64,000 bases of DNA from Ulva prolifera (Eukaryota; Chlorophyta; Ulvophyceae; Ulvales; Ulvaceae), in assembly GCA_023078555.1 (NCBI GenBank), contig CM041203.1, positions 825,481-889,480 of the forward strand, read 5' to 3'. Under the pieces are notes generated by a model. The model saw only the letters and a list, made by a program, of their open reading frames with translations, was not told the DNA's origin and ran no database searches. Below, piece by piece: positions 11,601-33,856 of the stretch (position 1 is its first letter; each line of letters opens with the position of its first letter). A program made the translations under genes and the position numbers.

Positions 11601-13498
11601 ACCACCGAGCATATCAGCTGCATCACGATTCCCACCGCAATCTGCCATGCTACAGCAGTCCCGACACATACATGCGCACACACATCGTCCTCCGGCAAAG
11701 TGCTGAACTGCACAATGACCTTGCTTCATGCCATGCAACTTGCGTGCTGTTATTTGTGGCCATATAGCCACATGGGGCGCACACGCACCATGAGGCAGCG
11801 TGCGTCATCCAAGTTACATGAATCGAGCGGCACAGCTGCCAGCCGGGATTGCAGGCGTGAAGGGACACAGCACCTGCAGCTGCCGCAGGCGCAGCGTGTA
11901 CGACATCGTGTCCATGTACTGGGGGTTGGAGGACATGTACGAGAGGCACTCGTCGAGGCGGTTCAGCAGCGGCAGCACTTCCGAGTGGCCGGCGCTCGGC
12001 GCGAGTGTGTGGAAGTCGGCACCAAGCGCCTCCAGCTCATCGAAGCAGCCAAGCCGCGCTGACAGCGCGTCCGCGTACTGCGCCAGCATCTCCTTCTCAT
12101 GCATCAGCCGCTCGCACGACTTGCGGATCTGGTCGATCTGCAGTGGCGGCGGGGGAGTGGGTCTGATGCAGACTCCACTTTGTGACGGCACGATGCGCGA
12201 TGAACACAACGATGCTACGTGGCTGATGCTGGACGTGCGCGTGGACAAGCTGTAGAATCGGACACGAGGGCGGGCACAGAGGTGCGCTGCAGAGGCAGCA
12301 TAAGGTGCATGGTGTGGAGACCCGGTGGGGAGGCTGTCCGTGTTTGCGCTGGTACCTGTGTTGGGTCGCCATGTTGCATTTGTGTGGCTGCCATCCAGAT
12401 ATCAGAGCGAAACATCTGAAATCATTCCACTTGATCCGGCCTTATGACCCCACGCCGAATGGCAGACAGCTACTGTACTTAATTAAAAGCATGGACATGA
12501 AACGCGTGACGCAGGGTTTTCTAGGTACTCAGCTAGGTATATTTAGTCATGGTTTTTCGGGGCGACAGAAGCAGTAAAGATTATAAGTTTAGTTCTAGAA
12601 CCCATGTAACGCTGGCCGACATGTCCCTGCATTTAATGTAGTACGATATACAGACGAGGTGAGTATGGGTGCTTGGTGAGACGGATGCTGTGGACATGCG
12701 GCCTGATTTGCACAGTGACTACAGCTCGACAATCTCGAGAGGTGATGCGTGAGCGGATTACCGGGGGGCGTGCCAGAGGAGGTGAAACAGCCGGCTCGCT
12801 TGAGGATACGCGCATGTGCAGGGTCATGCGTCTCGTATCAGCCGATCACCTGCTCAGGATGATGTGGGAATATGTGCGGCAGTGTGAAAGCGGGGACACG
12901 AAGCGCTTGGGCTGGTGACAGGAAGCTGTACCTTAGAGCAGACAGCTGTGCAGTTAGTCTGCAGGCTACCAAGGGCATCGATGGAGCGATCCACACGGCT
13001 TGTGACACCCTCGGCGACCTGTAGCCGCTGAGAAAGAGCTGCAAGGTACTCTCCATATTCTCCCTCTATCTGCTGCCGCCTGAGCGCTGTCAGTTCACTG
13101 TACCACTTGTAGAAGTGGTTGCTGTTTTGAAGCGTCCGGTTCTCCCAGTCCCCTGAAATAAGCAAACATCGGGATGTCCAATATAGGCACAAGCATCATA
13201 TTGAATGGCGATGACCGGAACGCTCCCAGCCGGATGTCACACCTTGCTCCTCCTGGGCCCTGCCCTCTTCACCTCCTGTCCCTGACTGAACCACGGAGTC
13301 TCGCTGAGATGACTCGCCACTGAAATCACGGTGTTTTGACGCCGCTATTGACTCGCCAAGCAAAGCTATGGCAGAAAGCTGCGAGCCATCTAAAGCCGCT
13401 GTTTTCTCCCAGAAAGACGTGAACTCATATCCCCTGCTTGCCGCGGAGCTCTTGGCAAAGCCGGAGCTCCGTGTAGAGGAAGGCTCGGCCGTAGACAT
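8661..13498 (-). CDS. COG3: Conserved oligomeric Golgi complex subunit 3
   Basis: Seven exons (13498-13243, 13152-12932, 12137-11874, 11317-10938, 10558-10243, 9930-9256, 8966-8661) join in phase to 805 residues, the normal COG3 length. COG3 is a lobe A subunit of the COG tether, which captures intra-Golgi retrograde vesicles on the cytosolic face. Diagnostic stretches in order: N-terminal FYKWYSELTALRR followed by a coiled coil; LLNRLDECLSYMSSNPQY with RLRQLQ; FRALAEPQLAPVLEEL; LRPQYIQLRELDDLGDL; QERLIFRA; YPPVQHTMECLSKLY; and the C-terminal PIASNIIEAHEQV. An Ala/Pro-rich insert near the start of exon 4 (about 11165-11240) is not conserved. The 438-base gap to RAB5IF is probably a shared divergent promoter. 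Long plus-strand ORFs over exon 6 are GC-driven shadows. Confidence 0.94.
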
Positions 13499-13936
13499 CC
13501 CAGGCTGCCTAATCTATCGGTGCATGGCTTAAACGGTTCTGCGTCAGGTCAGTGACATCCTAGCCCGATCTGCGTCGGTTCCACCTTCCCTTCCACCTCG
13601 ACCGCAGTCCATCAATTCTTGCGAAAGATTGCAATCCATCTGATATGGTTCAAAGTATTGAATTAGGCATCGTGGCGTAGCACTTCTGCGAGTCTCGCAT
13701 ACCCGAGCAAATGCATTTGGTACAGCTGCAGCAGTCGTTTCATGCGCGCATGCCGCTGAGTATGGCCACCTCACGCGCGATCATCAATCACGAAAGTCAC
13801 CTGGGTCTACATAAGTACAATACTGTGACGTGCACGCGAGCGCTATGAGCTCTGTTGCTTCTACTGGCAACTTCACCCATCGCTGTCCAACTGACTCGGA
13901 ACCGTGCATGCACCAATTCAGCCGATAAATAGTCTC
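13499..13936. promoter_or_regulatory. Presumed bidirectional promoter, COG3/RAB5IF
   Basis: A 438-base gap between the divergent ATG codons of COG3 (-) and the RAB5IF-like gene (+). No clear TATA box or other motif was recognised; the role is inferred from geometry only. Confidence 0.45.
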
Positions 13937-14601
13937 ATGTCTCCGAAAGATGAGGCAGTGCAAGAGCCAACGTTCGCCTCGGTTATGCAGAAGGTGCTGC
14001 AACGAGATCAGAAGTGGACCAAGGTAAGGTTCCAGCCCGAAGCATGCACGCCGCGTGGAGCTACAATTCATGTTCTTCGTGGCATTGAGTAGTATCCTTG
14101 GTGTGAAATTCTTTGATTGTAGGCAGAGCTGGATGACGCTGTCACATGGGTGAAGGTATGGCCCGTGACACGCTTACCTACCACATGTCTAGATCCACTT
14201 GCAGCAGATCGAGCATGCAGCACTCACGAGACAATGTGCCTGTAGCTTTTTTGTGCATTAATCATAGGATCTGCATGGGGAGTATTCTTGGAGGGCGCAA
14301 GCTCACTTATGGCGGGGATTGTCATCATAGCTTGTCTCAATGTGTGGTTTGTGAGGAACTATCTAAGGCTAGAAGACGAGGATGAATATGGTGGCATACT
14401 CACGTTGCTTCAAGAGGGTGCCTTCCCGGCTCTTGCAACATTTGTGGTACGCCATTGCCGCCTGAGTTTGTCTTTCGCGACACCACATGGACTCGTCCAG
14501 CACAGCACTGGCATCATTTCATTTCATGGCGTATGCAGGGCACGTGGATGCTCACCTACTCTGCACTTCACGCCCAAGACTCGGACATATTTTATACTTG
14601 A
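13937..14601 (+). CDS. RAB5IF: RAB5IF/OPTI-type ER membrane protein
   Basis: Four exons (13937-14023, 14123-14155, 14246-14446, 14539-14601) give 127 residues, close to the family's usual 130. The family (Rab5-interacting protein, C20orf24/OPTI, EMC6-like fold) is known in animals as the partner of TMCO1 in the GEL complex of the multipass translocon. Visible hallmarks: KWTKAELDDAVTWVK before the first helix; hydrophobic segments at about residues 41-56 and 57-76; the conserved acidic loop RLEDEDEYGG followed by LLQEGAFPALATF; and a final helix with TWMLTYSALH. The 33-base second exon is a microexon, fixed by phase on both sides. An in-frame ATG 33 bases upstream is possible, but MSPKDEAV gives the more usual length. 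Confidence 0.88.
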
Positions 14602-14647
14602 CTTGGCCACCTGATGAACCAGAGACAGAGGTTGCATCGCATCATTG

Positions 14648-14660
14648 CCCCCCCCCCCCC
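14648..14660. repeat. C13 homopolymer
   Basis: A run of 13 C about 45 bases past the RAB5IF stop codon. The remainder of 14602-15265 contains no feature I can support. Confidence 0.8.
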
Positions 14661-15265
14661 TAAAGCACCCCCACTCCAGCCCACTTCTCGGCAGAAGCCT
14701 CGATGTATTCCCGTCCATAGCTGGGAGATACTTGCACCACATCACAATTCAGCTCATTCTGTGCAACCTGTCCATGTTAACGCGTGACGTTGCCGCAGTG
14801 AAGGGACTGCAGGCCAATGCGCCACGCATGTGAGAGTATCGGTGGTGACACTCTGGATACATAGCATGTGTATGTGGCACACCTGGGTCCAATGTCCGAG
14901 GAGAACAGATCTGGTATGGTCGCCTTTGTGGCTCGTATTGGCTCAGAGCTGTGCTGCAAAGCAGCTTTGCATGCGCACATTGCCTAAGGACCAGCGTGAT
15001 TGTGGAAAAGCCCAGCGTGCACTGGCTTGAATATTTACACGTTTAGAAGTCTCCAGACAACGCGTGTACTCGTGTGAGCTGAGCATTTTCGAACAGATAG
15101 CGGGTGCATGCCTGCAAAGTGGTGCCTGCTGCAAACCTGTTAGACTGGTGCAGAGCCAAGTCCGTCACTAAACACGGGCAGTGGGGAAACTGATCAAAAT
15201 GGTGAGGTTTGCGAATATTTCTGCTTGAATGCTGACGCTCCTGCAAAATGCGGTGTTTTCGTTTG

Positions 15266-15270
15266 TTACA
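15266..15270 (-). promoter_or_regulatory. Candidate UGUAA poly(A) signal
   Basis: TTACA on the plus strand (TGTAA in the sense of the gene), 50 bases past the TACO1 stop. Confidence 0.6.
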
Positions 15271-15319
15271 CATGCGGCCACCCCACCGCAGCACTGATGG
15301 CATCATGTACATCACACAT

Positions 15320-16684
15320 TTATTTGTTCCGACCCACATCTGCTGCAGTCGTGAATATCGCATCGACGTCCTCTAGCTCTAAACATCGGTCGTATATCGC
15401 TTCATTGGCGGAGAACAGGTCATCATCCTCTAGCTCCACAAGGGCCATTGGCTGAAATGACAGCCCACTGACGTCCTCTAGGATCGACAGCTGCATGCCC
15501 TCCAGCTTGTCCCTGACGCTGCCGAAATCTGCTACGTCGGTGATGATCCTAAACCCGTCTGGGCTGCCCTCTGCACCCTCGTACGGGGCCACGTCTTGTG
15601 CACCCGACTCCATTGCAGCTTCAAACGCCTCGTCCTCGGAAATGCCTGCCACAGCGATCTCTCCTATCCTGTTGAAGTTGAACGTCACGCTGTTGGCTTC
15701 AGCCATCTACATGCATGCCAAGAACTCAATGTCGGAAAGACTGACACTGTCGGGCGGTGCAGCCTTGAAGCTCTATACTCAAACGCCACAATGGTCACAT
15801 GTTCGATGCAGCTTCTACTTTGCCACAGCAATGAAAAGCTTGGTTACCAGGCCTCGTCCTACTTTCTGCTGCAATTTTTTTGAGTCGGTGTGTGTACCTT
15901 GCCGTCCAGCTTCTTGACCACAGTCCAGATCTCTGTTGAGGCGCGAATTTTGTTGTCCGTGAGGCACTCAAATACAAAGCCTGTGCCCCCAGGGCCGTAG
16001 GCTTCAATTATGATGTCTGATAGACTTGCAACATCTTTATCTTCCGCTCTCTTCAAGTTGCGTGCGATCACATCGTTTGGAACATTGGCCTTCTTGGCCG
16101 CATCCATCACAGTTTGAAGCTGCACATTTGTGTCAGGATTGACTCCACCTTGTTTTGCCCTACATGCGCAAGATCGTACCAATGTGCGAAGAAGTCTTTT
16201 GCCGAGGTATCTTGCTAATGGGGGCCTGAAACGGTTACATCAGCAACACGTCAAGCTGAAACACTGGGCACAGCACGAAAGGCAGCAAACGGGGAAACAG
16301 GCCCCAAATCTTCAGTGAAAGGTAGAATTCGGTGTGACAACAAACTGCCCTCTAGACATCTTTGACTGGGTGGCCTCGAGACAGAATCGTACGCTTGCAG
16401 CACTAGTTTGCCAAACTTCGAGTTAACCTTGGTCTTGAGAGCGTCAGACTTCCCCTAAGTTCATCGGCAATTATTATTATTGCAAGGTGTGGTTGATAGG
16501 CGCATTTCGAATGCGGCGATGGAGAAGCCGCGAAGACCGCAGGTGCTGGGAAAACAAGCACCTTCCGTGCTGCATTCTTCGCTGCGCGACGGCCAAATGC
16601 GATCACAGCGCGCCGCGAGGAAGGCTGGTCAATTTGCCTGAGGTTGCCTATACATCTTTTTGGACAGCAGCATAGTTGTGACAT
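15320..16684 (-). CDS. TACO1: YebC/PmpR family protein, TACO1-like
   Basis: Four exons (16684-16562, 16448-16393, 16159-15898, 15706-15320) join in phase to 275 residues. Family members aid translation in organelles and bacteria; TACO1 helps mitochondrial ribosomes translate COX1, and bacterial YebC acts on ribosomes at proline stretches. Seen here: an N-terminal extension rich in Ser, Cys and basic residues (organelle targeting is likely); FGRRAAKNAARK; SKFGKLVLQAAKQGG; NPDTN; ANVPNDVIARNLKRA; EAYGPGGTGF (the most conserved family motif); and the acidic C-terminal domain with YEGAEG and QPMALVELED. MSQLCC is the first in-frame ATG; the frame remains open a little further upstream without an ATG. 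It is head to head with selenoprotein O, another likely mitochondrial protein. Confidence 0.91.
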
Positions 16685-17214
16685 GACTTTCTGAAGTATC
16701 GATGTAGCGCCACGTACCCAACGTGCTCTCAAGCAGCCAAACAGGATTCACAATGGCGCGCCGCTGCAAAGACTGACCAAATTGTACCAGAACAAACAAA
16801 AGGGATTTCCCTGTTCCAGAGCCCCTCTCGGTGAGCATGCGATGTCTTTTGCCGTAGCTGCTCGGTGATGAAGGCGCACAGCCGCAACCATGGTGCACCA
16901 CGTCTCCGCCGCAGCCAAGTGTCCCGATATCTCACGAGTTCAGCTGAGCCGCAAATATCCCACAGACTCCGCAGATACCTCACAAGGCATCGTTACGACA
17001 TCCAGCCGCATGAACTCAGGTACACTGACCAGCCCCGTCATGGCACTGCCATCTGAGAAAACACTCCAATACACAAACTGATGCCTAGACAAGCTATGTC
17101 CGAGTCCTTTCTCGTGCAGTTGTCTGGACGATAGTACCGCTCTCGTTCCGGCCAGTAATTTCCCTGTGCCTTTCCGCCAAACAGTGTTCAGTGATCGCAC
17201 ATCCTTGCGATAAT
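16685..17214. promoter_or_regulatory. Presumed bidirectional promoter, TACO1/SELENOO
   Basis: A 530-base gap between divergent start codons. No sequence motif is claimed. Sharing would suit two proteins that may both act in mitochondria. Confidence 0.45.
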
Positions 17215-20835
<3,621 letters not shown>

Positions 20836-21830
20836 ACAGCTCAGGCAGGCATCTCCAGTGTCTGCAGTTTGCTGGCGAGCGGGCCAGGGTTGCTGCGCTT
20901 GCTCAGCAGGTCGTTTAGGCGTCCTGCAGTAAGTTGATGGAGCGTCGCGGGCACTGGATTGTGTTCCGCCGAGTACAATCCAGCTCGGGTGTGGAAAGGG
21001 AATCAGCTGGATCCGTCTTCAGGATGGATGTCTTGATTATTGAATGCGTGCGCCGATGCTACAGCGCATGGGCAGCATAAGCATATGGGCAGCGATGGCT
21101 TGTTGATCAGACAGATACCAGAGAAGTTGGTATCTGTCATCACGTTTAGTGCATCATCTGACAATTGCGGCTAGTTGGAGTCTGCATTTGGAAGATCGAG
21201 AAATGAGAGAACAGAAGAGGCGGTGTGGTCGGCCTTGAGATTCAATTGCGGTCATGGTAGTCCGTTCGGTGTATTACACCGACGGTCAGGATGACATTGC
21301 TTGTATCAAACTTGTAAGCTTGAATCAGTGTGTTAAGAGTCGTTCCCCGTCTTGCATGCTCCGTCTGCGCGTTCATTGCTGGCCTTCAGTGTTCACCATA
21401 GTGGGCGCAAGCTTGCGACATGCCGTGGCTACAAGTGCATGGTAAGCTCACCACGCACGCTGGCAAGTCTCCCAGCACCGACAACGGCACCTCCAAACGT
21501 ATTGCACGGCCCTATCGAGGGACCCGTTCCTCAGGTGTCGTGGCGTGACGTTTCTGCTCCGTAACGTTCGTTGCTGCCACTGACATCTCGGCGGCCGTTC
21601 GCGTGGCACTGGTACAAGGGTACTGTGATATCTTATTGGCTTTTAGCACTCCGAACGATGAGTGCGTCAATTATATCTTCTGGTGTGCTATCAAAGCCGC
21701 TGCAGCGCCGCTTGTGCTCGCACTTACCAGCAGCTCATGCAAGCGGTGTTCGCACGAAGACCGGCACCGCTGTCAGGTGATATTTCTCCCGTATCGTTCG
21801 AGACTATGTGAGCACGCACATGAGCCAATC

Positions 21831-24800
21831 ATGACATTTCGTAATTTCAAATTGCCGAGGTACAGCGTGTTTTGCAGTTCACAACGCAACATCGTGGACG
21901 TTCGCGGGCTGCTAAGCAGCAGCAGGCCAAATTCGCGAGGCATCATGTGCTCGGCCGCAGGTGAGCATCAATACCTGACGATGATTAGCTGCTTCTTTCG
22001 GCACAAACGCGTGCATGCTTAAAGCTCTGGCGAAGGCCACCAAACCTTACCTCTTGTACACTGCAGGCAAGCGCGCTCTGATCTCCGTTTCAGACAAAAC
22101 TGGCATGGTCGATCTAGCTAAGGTGTGTCGCAGAATCTTCCTGCCTCCGCCAATCCTACACTGTTCTATGGCATGCAAAGAATCACCTCATGCATACCAG
22201 TCAGTCCAAACCCTTGCCAGCAGAGGTAGCCCTGGATTCCCTCCATCCGACCTCTTCCATCCCCCCATCGCACCCACAATCCCTCACCCCGCTGTAGGGT
22301 CTAGTGGACATGGGCTATGAGATCATATCCACAGGCGGCAGCGCCCGCGCCCTCTCCGAAGCCGACGTTCCAGTCACGCCCGTCGAGGACGTCACCCATT
22401 TCCCGGAAATGCTCGGCGGCCGCGTCAAGACGCTGCACCCGGGCGTACACGGGGGTATCCTCGCACGCCGGGACCTCGACGATGACATGTCGCAGATCTC
22501 CACGCACAGCATCCAGCCGATCGACATCGTGGTCGTGAACCTGTACCCCTTCCGCGCGACCGTGTCCGCGGACCCTCCGCCAGCGTTCGATGTCGGCGTG
22601 GAGAACATCGACATCGGTGGCCCGGCCATGATCCGCGCCGCCGCAAAGAACCACGCGCATGTGACCGTTGTCGTCGATCCGGCGGACTATGGGCGGCTGC
22701 TGGAGAGCCTGGGTGGTGGAGACGGGCTGCCCTTCCGCAAGCAGTGCGCATGGAAGGCGTTCCAGGTGTGTGCACGCATGTGTGGTTTCAAACACGCGAT
22801 CCGACTGCCGCCTGCTGCGCTGCATGCGTGCTGCGGCACTTGCGTGGCCTTCAGGTCACATGGACCCTACCCTTGCTCGCGCAGTGCTGGCCTCACCGCC
22901 CGGCCCATGCCGCTATAGCATCAAGAAAAGGGCTTCCTTGCATACGTCAGCTCAGTACCAGCCACGCCCGGGTGCCCTCAGCAGCTGCGTTCCAGTCTGC
23001 CCCAGGCGGCAGAGCAAGCTGTAGAGCGCCACACCCATGTAGGCACATCCAGTTGGCGTCAGTCTGCCGACACCTCTCGGCAGCAGCCGCATCTCAGTCT
23101 CCATCTGCCGCAAACCGCCTCTGCAGCCGGTTCGTTGCCCTGTGTCTCGTCCAGTCGCTGCACGCTGTCTGACCCAAGCGGTGGATCCTGCGGTGCTTCC
23201 TGCCTCTCCGGTTTTGTCCTTGTAACGATGACCCAAGTTAATTCTACGTGACCCGCACAGTCGCTTCCCCGCCGCTGCGCGCCGCCGCAAGCATTCCCTT
23301 CTCGCGCCCCGGTACCGGCCTCCACCCGATGTGTCCGCCCGCATGCAGCACTCCTCAACGTATGACGCGCAAGTCGCGGAGTGGATGTGGCAGCAGACCG
23401 GCGACGGCCCGGCCCCCGAGCTCACCGTCCCGATGCGCCTCGCCTCCGGCCTCCGCTACGGCGAGAACCCCCACCAGGCGGCCGCCTTCTACACCGACCT
23501 CTCGCTCGCGGAGGCCTCCCGCGGCGGCATTGCGACCGCGCGCCAGCACCACGGCAAGGAGATGAGTTACAACAATTACCTCGACGGCGACGCCGCGTAC
23601 GGCGCGGTGTGTGACTACAAGGAGCCCGCGTGCGTCATCGTCAAGCACACAAACCCCTGCGGCATCTCGACGCGGGGGGATCTGTGCGAGGCGTATGAGC
23701 TCGCGGTCCAGGCGGACCCGGTGAGCGCGTTTGGCGGGATCGTCGCATTCAACCGCCCCGTGACGGAAGAGCTCGCGCGGAGGATCCGGGAGTACCGGAG
23801 CCCGACTGACGGCAAGACGCGCATGTTCTATGAGATCGTGATCGCGCCGGAGTACACGGAGGAGGGCCTCGCGACGCTCAAGGGGAAGAGCAAGACGCTG
23901 CGGATCCTGGAGGCCGCGCCGCGAGCGCCGGAGGGGACGGGGCTGCGCCAGATCGGCGGCGGCTGGCTCTCGCAGGTGCGTGCTGTGCGCACTGCGTGTG
24001 CCAGTCCCCATGCTGGGATGGCTTTGAGCCGTACATGTCCCGGAGAGAAATGCTGCAATTCTTGCTGGTGGGCCAACATCATGGCTGTGTTTCGTAATGT
24101 ATTGCACCACTCCAGAAATGGTTCAGTACATGCATGAGGCCAGTGCGTGGCCGTGCTGGGCGTGATGGGGGTATCACAAGCCGACACACCTGTGGGATTC
24201 CACCCGCTTATCAAGGTCATGCGAGCTTTGGGCTCCGGTGTGGGCCGCATAAGTAGGCCAGGGTGCTGGAGACCTGACAAGAAGGATGGATGCATGTCGC
24301 ACACCATGCAGGGGCAGGACACTCTGAGGCCAGAGGACATGGAGTTCACGGTGGTGTCGGAGGCGCAGCCGGACGAGCGCATGCTGCAGGACCTCAAGTT
24401 TGCGTGGCTAGGAGTGAAGCATGTCAAGAGCAACGCCATCACCGTCGCAAAGGACCTGACACTGCTGGGGATGGGATCTGGGCAGCCAAACCGAGTCAAG
24501 TCGACCCAGATCGCTCTCGAGAAGGTCCGCTGCGTGTTCCTTCTTGTGTAGCCTGGCTGCGTCTCGTAGAGTGTGCCACAGGCACTCGTTTGTGCACGCG
24601 CGTTTATGCATGGTGGCTGTGCAGGCTGGGGAAGCGGTGAAGGGCTCAGTGCTAGCGAGCGATGCGTTCTTCCCGTTCTCATGGGGGGACTCGGTGGAGA
24701 TCGCTTGCCAGGCGGGGGTCGCTGCGATTGTGCACCCCGGGGGGTCGATGCGGGACCAGGACGCAGTGGACGTCTGCAATAAGTACGGCGTCGTGCTGTT

Positions 24801-24831
24801 GACCACGGGCCATCGCCATTTCAAGCACTGA
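21831..24831 (+). CDS. ATIC: Bifunctional AICAR transformylase/IMP cyclohydrolase
   Basis: Six exons (21831-21960, 22067-22122, 22298-22765, 23349-23975, 24312-24524, 24625-24831) give 566 residues. The enzyme carries out the last two steps of purine synthesis: formyl transfer from 10-formyl-THF to AICAR, then ring closure to IMP. The first 44 residues are a Ser/Arg-rich extension, probably a plastid transit peptide as in plants. The MGS-like cyclohydrolase domain begins [12 protein letters not shown] and contains [27 protein letters not shown] and [12 protein letters not shown]. The transformylase domain has [11 protein letters not shown], the catalytic KHTNPCG (usually KHxNPCG), [31 protein letters not shown], and the C-terminal SDAFFPF with HRHFKH. 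All junctions are in phase. TGTAA lies about 97 bases after the stop, in a region convergent with M1 gene A. Confidence 0.97.
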
Positions 24832-24927
24832 GCCTGTCTGGCCGGTGCCGCAGGTGCATGTAGCTGTTGATTGCTAGTGCTTAGGTAAATGCGTATGGTT
24901 CAGCAGCGGCTGCTGTGCTGTTGCAAA

Positions 24928-24932
24928 TGTAA
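24928..24932 (+). promoter_or_regulatory. Candidate UGUAA poly(A) signal
   Basis: TGTAA 97 bases past the ATIC stop. A TTACA for the opposite strand lies only about 10 bases further on, so the convergent ATIC and M1-A transcripts may overlap at their 3' ends. Confidence 0.6.
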
Positions 24933-25231
24933 CGTATGATCTGTTACATGTGGAAGATACTCGAATAAAGCCAGGACGCTGGCTGCCATAGCGTACATCA
25001 AATCGCTCGACATGTGCTACTCTGCCGGGTATTTAGCCCACACCTACTGAAAACTACGGAAACGGATACTGCTACTCAAACACAACCTACGGCCTGCAAT
25101 GATCTGGCGACCACGACTGTCGCTTGATTTCATGATGCCCTTGCGACTTCATAGACCCTCCTGGGCGGGAGGTGTCAAGGTCGGCAAGACATCATGGCTT
25201 CTGTACCTGCACCATCCTGACTTTGTGACAC

Positions 25232-30779
<5,548 letters not shown>

Positions 30780-33700
30780 GCCGCACTTCCAGGCCTCGAC
30801 CGTGCGCGGCTGGACCGTCGAGCTCGCGTTTGAACCTGCATGTAGGCGGGGAACGTGTGCATTGGCCGTGGCAATGTTGCAAAGGCACAGCGCGGAAGGC
30901 TGCAGCATGCATGGCGGTGACCATGCGAAGCAGCTGCGATCTGCACGATGGGCGAGCTTGCATGCAGCTCGATCAGCAGCTTCGGCGATTTCCATTAGTC
31001 CGAGGCGGAATTGCGTCTCTGTCGCGAGTGAGCTCGGATGATTCACTTGTGACACGATGCTTGTTCGTCACGGTCACGCTGGCTGATGTATGCGGTGCGT
31101 ACCTGTCCATTGAGTGGCTGCCAGCGTCGAGTGTTGTCTCAAACATGAGAACTGGTGTGTTGTCAATATCGACGTGCGTAGCGTTGGCGCGAGGCTGTGG
31201 GCTTGACCTGCGAGGTAGCATCTCCGACGCAGTGCCCCAGCCGGGTTGTGCCGCATCACCAAATGTTGACCTCATGTCAGAACAAACACAACTCAGGACG
31301 TGCTCTGCCTACTACCTCTTGATGCTTTCAAGGACGAAAGCATGATGGTCGACACCATCTGTTCACTTTGTCCGCTGTCACGGCGGCAGTGAGCATGCTC
31401 GGAACGGCATGTTGCACGTCGGACCAAATACCGATAACCCACCGCTTCTCTGCGCATCTGGTGCTCCGGTCTACATCAACTTGTTTCCAGCCTATCGGCC
31501 AGGACTGTATTCCAGCCACTGCCTTCAAATACTGCTCTCCCACTGGCACAGGTGGGACGGTTCACAGGGAGATTCACAACTCAGGCGCATCCATGGCTCG
31601 ACGTCGCGACTAGTGACATCCGCAAAGATCATTACCAGCTTTGATCAAAGACGACTGTCAGATGGTGCCGCTTTTGATGCTTGCCAGTTGCATACATAGC
31701 ATGCAGCAGCGGCACACAGGCCACCAGTGCAGGTCTCTGTCCGCCGTGACGCCAGGCCTGTTGACTGAGCGCAGGTGAGGCAGCCGCTATGCATGCATGG
31801 GCATACAGTGTTAGCATGTGTCATTATTGTTTGACACATGATCAGCCCAACGAGGAGGCAGGCATATCCAAGCATACATCATCTCGGAAGCATCCATCAC
31901 CTTTACCAATGCAATGAGGTTGTGGGTGTGCCACCACTGCAGCATTCAGGCAGGAGCTGCTCACAGCACACGGGTCAGACGTGCACATGTGTAAATCTGA
32001 ATTTACTGAGCCGTATCCTATTGCACATGTGTGCTCATGATGTGGCTGGCTGAGCATCAGGACAAGAGAGACAAGCTACACCACAACATCTGGCAACAGG
32101 GGGGAGCTCTACACAGCTGAAGGGCTATGCCATCTGCGCCATGTACACCCAGCAAGACCGTGTCTGCCCTGGAGGTCGTCACTGGCATGGGCCAAGACCA
32201 ACGCGCAAGCCATGCCGCATTGCAGACACTGACCCGCCGCCTCTAGGACCACTGGGCCACTGCTGCAGCTGCTGCTGCTGCTGCACTCGGAAGACTGAGC
32301 TTGTCCTACATGTCAACACGATTCAGATGTCCTTGCAACGTTGTGTCACAGCGCGGGAGGCCGGCGGCGAGAGTGGCTGGCCACGCCTGTGGGACAACGT
32401 CCGCCGGTGCTGCCAGCAGCGCGACGATATACAGCATCCTGGCGACGTAGCTGCAGGACACAGGGTTCTCGCTGCAGCAGTCAAGGAACTGCTGTGTGAT
32501 CAGGCTGGTATCAGCGAGCTGTTGGTTTGCACAGAAAGGGCAGTAGGGGCTTGGACGGCGACGTGGGCACCTTGACACACGCTGGATTGCACGCAGGACT
32601 GATGTGATCCATTCAACCAGCGCACGTGGTCTGCGCCCACAGAACAGCAGAGCATTTGGGCATCCCGCCGAATGCATGAGGGCACCGGCCTCGACACTCC
32701 CATGGGTAGACACATCACCCACGCACCACGGACTGCAGCACGGCCAGCCGCAACAGCAACCTGCGCGGGGGCTGTACTCAGCACCAGCGATGGACAGCAC
32801 GCCGGCGCTGCCTGCCGCAGAACAATCGCGCACGCACTGCGTCACCCGCGAGCCACACGCAGAGCCACATCTAGACACATATGGAGGCGCGACTCTTGGC
32901 ACACTGGGAATGCACCTGGTCCTCCTTCGCTTGTGCAGTGCACCTTGGCTCCAGAATGTGAGCATCATCTGATGGCCACCAGCCCAAATCATACCCTCAG
33001 GGAATTTGCTCGAGTTCCTCAGGAACAGAGGTGTGTGGCTTGGGTGTGCTCTGCCATTGCTGTGGCCGTCTGAACAGCTCACCAACCCACACCATCATCA
33101 GACATGCCAGGCAAGCTTACATCCAGTGCTGTTGACCATATGAAGATGCGTGTGTCGGGCGCCTGCCTGCTGCTCTGGGGCTGTGGCTGGCTGCTGTGGT
33201 GTTGTGTGGAGCTGGGCTACGTGTGATCACTCGTGGTGGCAAGCGCACACACGGTGCCTGCGGTATTGCCTGCCTCTCTGCCTTGTGCCCGTACCCATGT
33301 AAAGATGTGTGGTTCTGCTTGCTTGTTCTGACACACAGGCCTGAGTGAAGAGATCGCCCTGTCCGCCCTGTGAACGGTCTGTGCCAATGACTCATCATGC
33401 TTTACTGTGCTGTGTGAACACTGCGTGTGCACACGCCACAGCTCTCGTCACAGAGTTTTCTGACCACAAACGTGCATCAGTGGAGCGGCGTCGAGCCCAC
33501 AGCAGAGCAGCATCTGCCCTGTGATCTGCAACCATTTTCACTCTCATGGTTGGGTGCGCGCTTTGACATCGATTCGTGGCTGAGTATCTGTAGCAGCTGG
33601 CAGTGCTCACAGTTTATTTGCAGTGCAGGCACATCAACCAGTGAAGCTGGTTCATTCAGGCAGCTTGACAGAGCGACCTGACTGTGTGCGATTCAGCCTG

Positions 33701-33856
33701 TAAGTCTACTGGCAATGCAAGGTTACTAAGCGGCCAAAAGGCTAGTGCTGACAGTCCCCTATTTCACTGACCACCCACCACCAGCAATTCGAGTCGCTGG
33801 AGAAGACACAGGCAACTGTCAAGCTGTCGAGCCAGCGAAGGAAGCATCCCCGCTGA
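30780..33856. other. Intergenic gap between the two M1 genes
   Basis: About 3.1 kb without a gene I can support. Several overlapping ORFs exist on both strands; the longest, 32306-33085 (-), has no recognisable domain. A 30-bp dispersed repeat sits at 31992-32021. A short CTG-rich tract lies near 32262-32284. The 5' flank of M1-A presumably holds its promoter, but no motif is recognised. Confidence 0.6.
31992..32021 (+). repeat. Dispersed 30-bp repeat, copy 1
   Basis: Begins TAAATCTGAATTTA and ends GAGCCGTATCCTAT. It is flanked by perfect 10-bp direct repeats TGCACATGTG (31982-31991 and 32022-32031), as expected after an insertion. Related copies lie at 52524-52553 (29 of 30 identical) and 51752-51781 (diverged). 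Confidence 0.8.

Noticed and set aside
16685-16732. Extension of TACO1 to 16732
   Set aside because: The codon there is TTG; the first in-frame ATG is at 16684.
32306-33085. A 259-codon minus-strand ORF between the M1 genes
   Set aside because: No recognisable domain and no similarity to the M1 genes; composition unlike neighbouring real exons. Part of it could be an exon, but there is no support.
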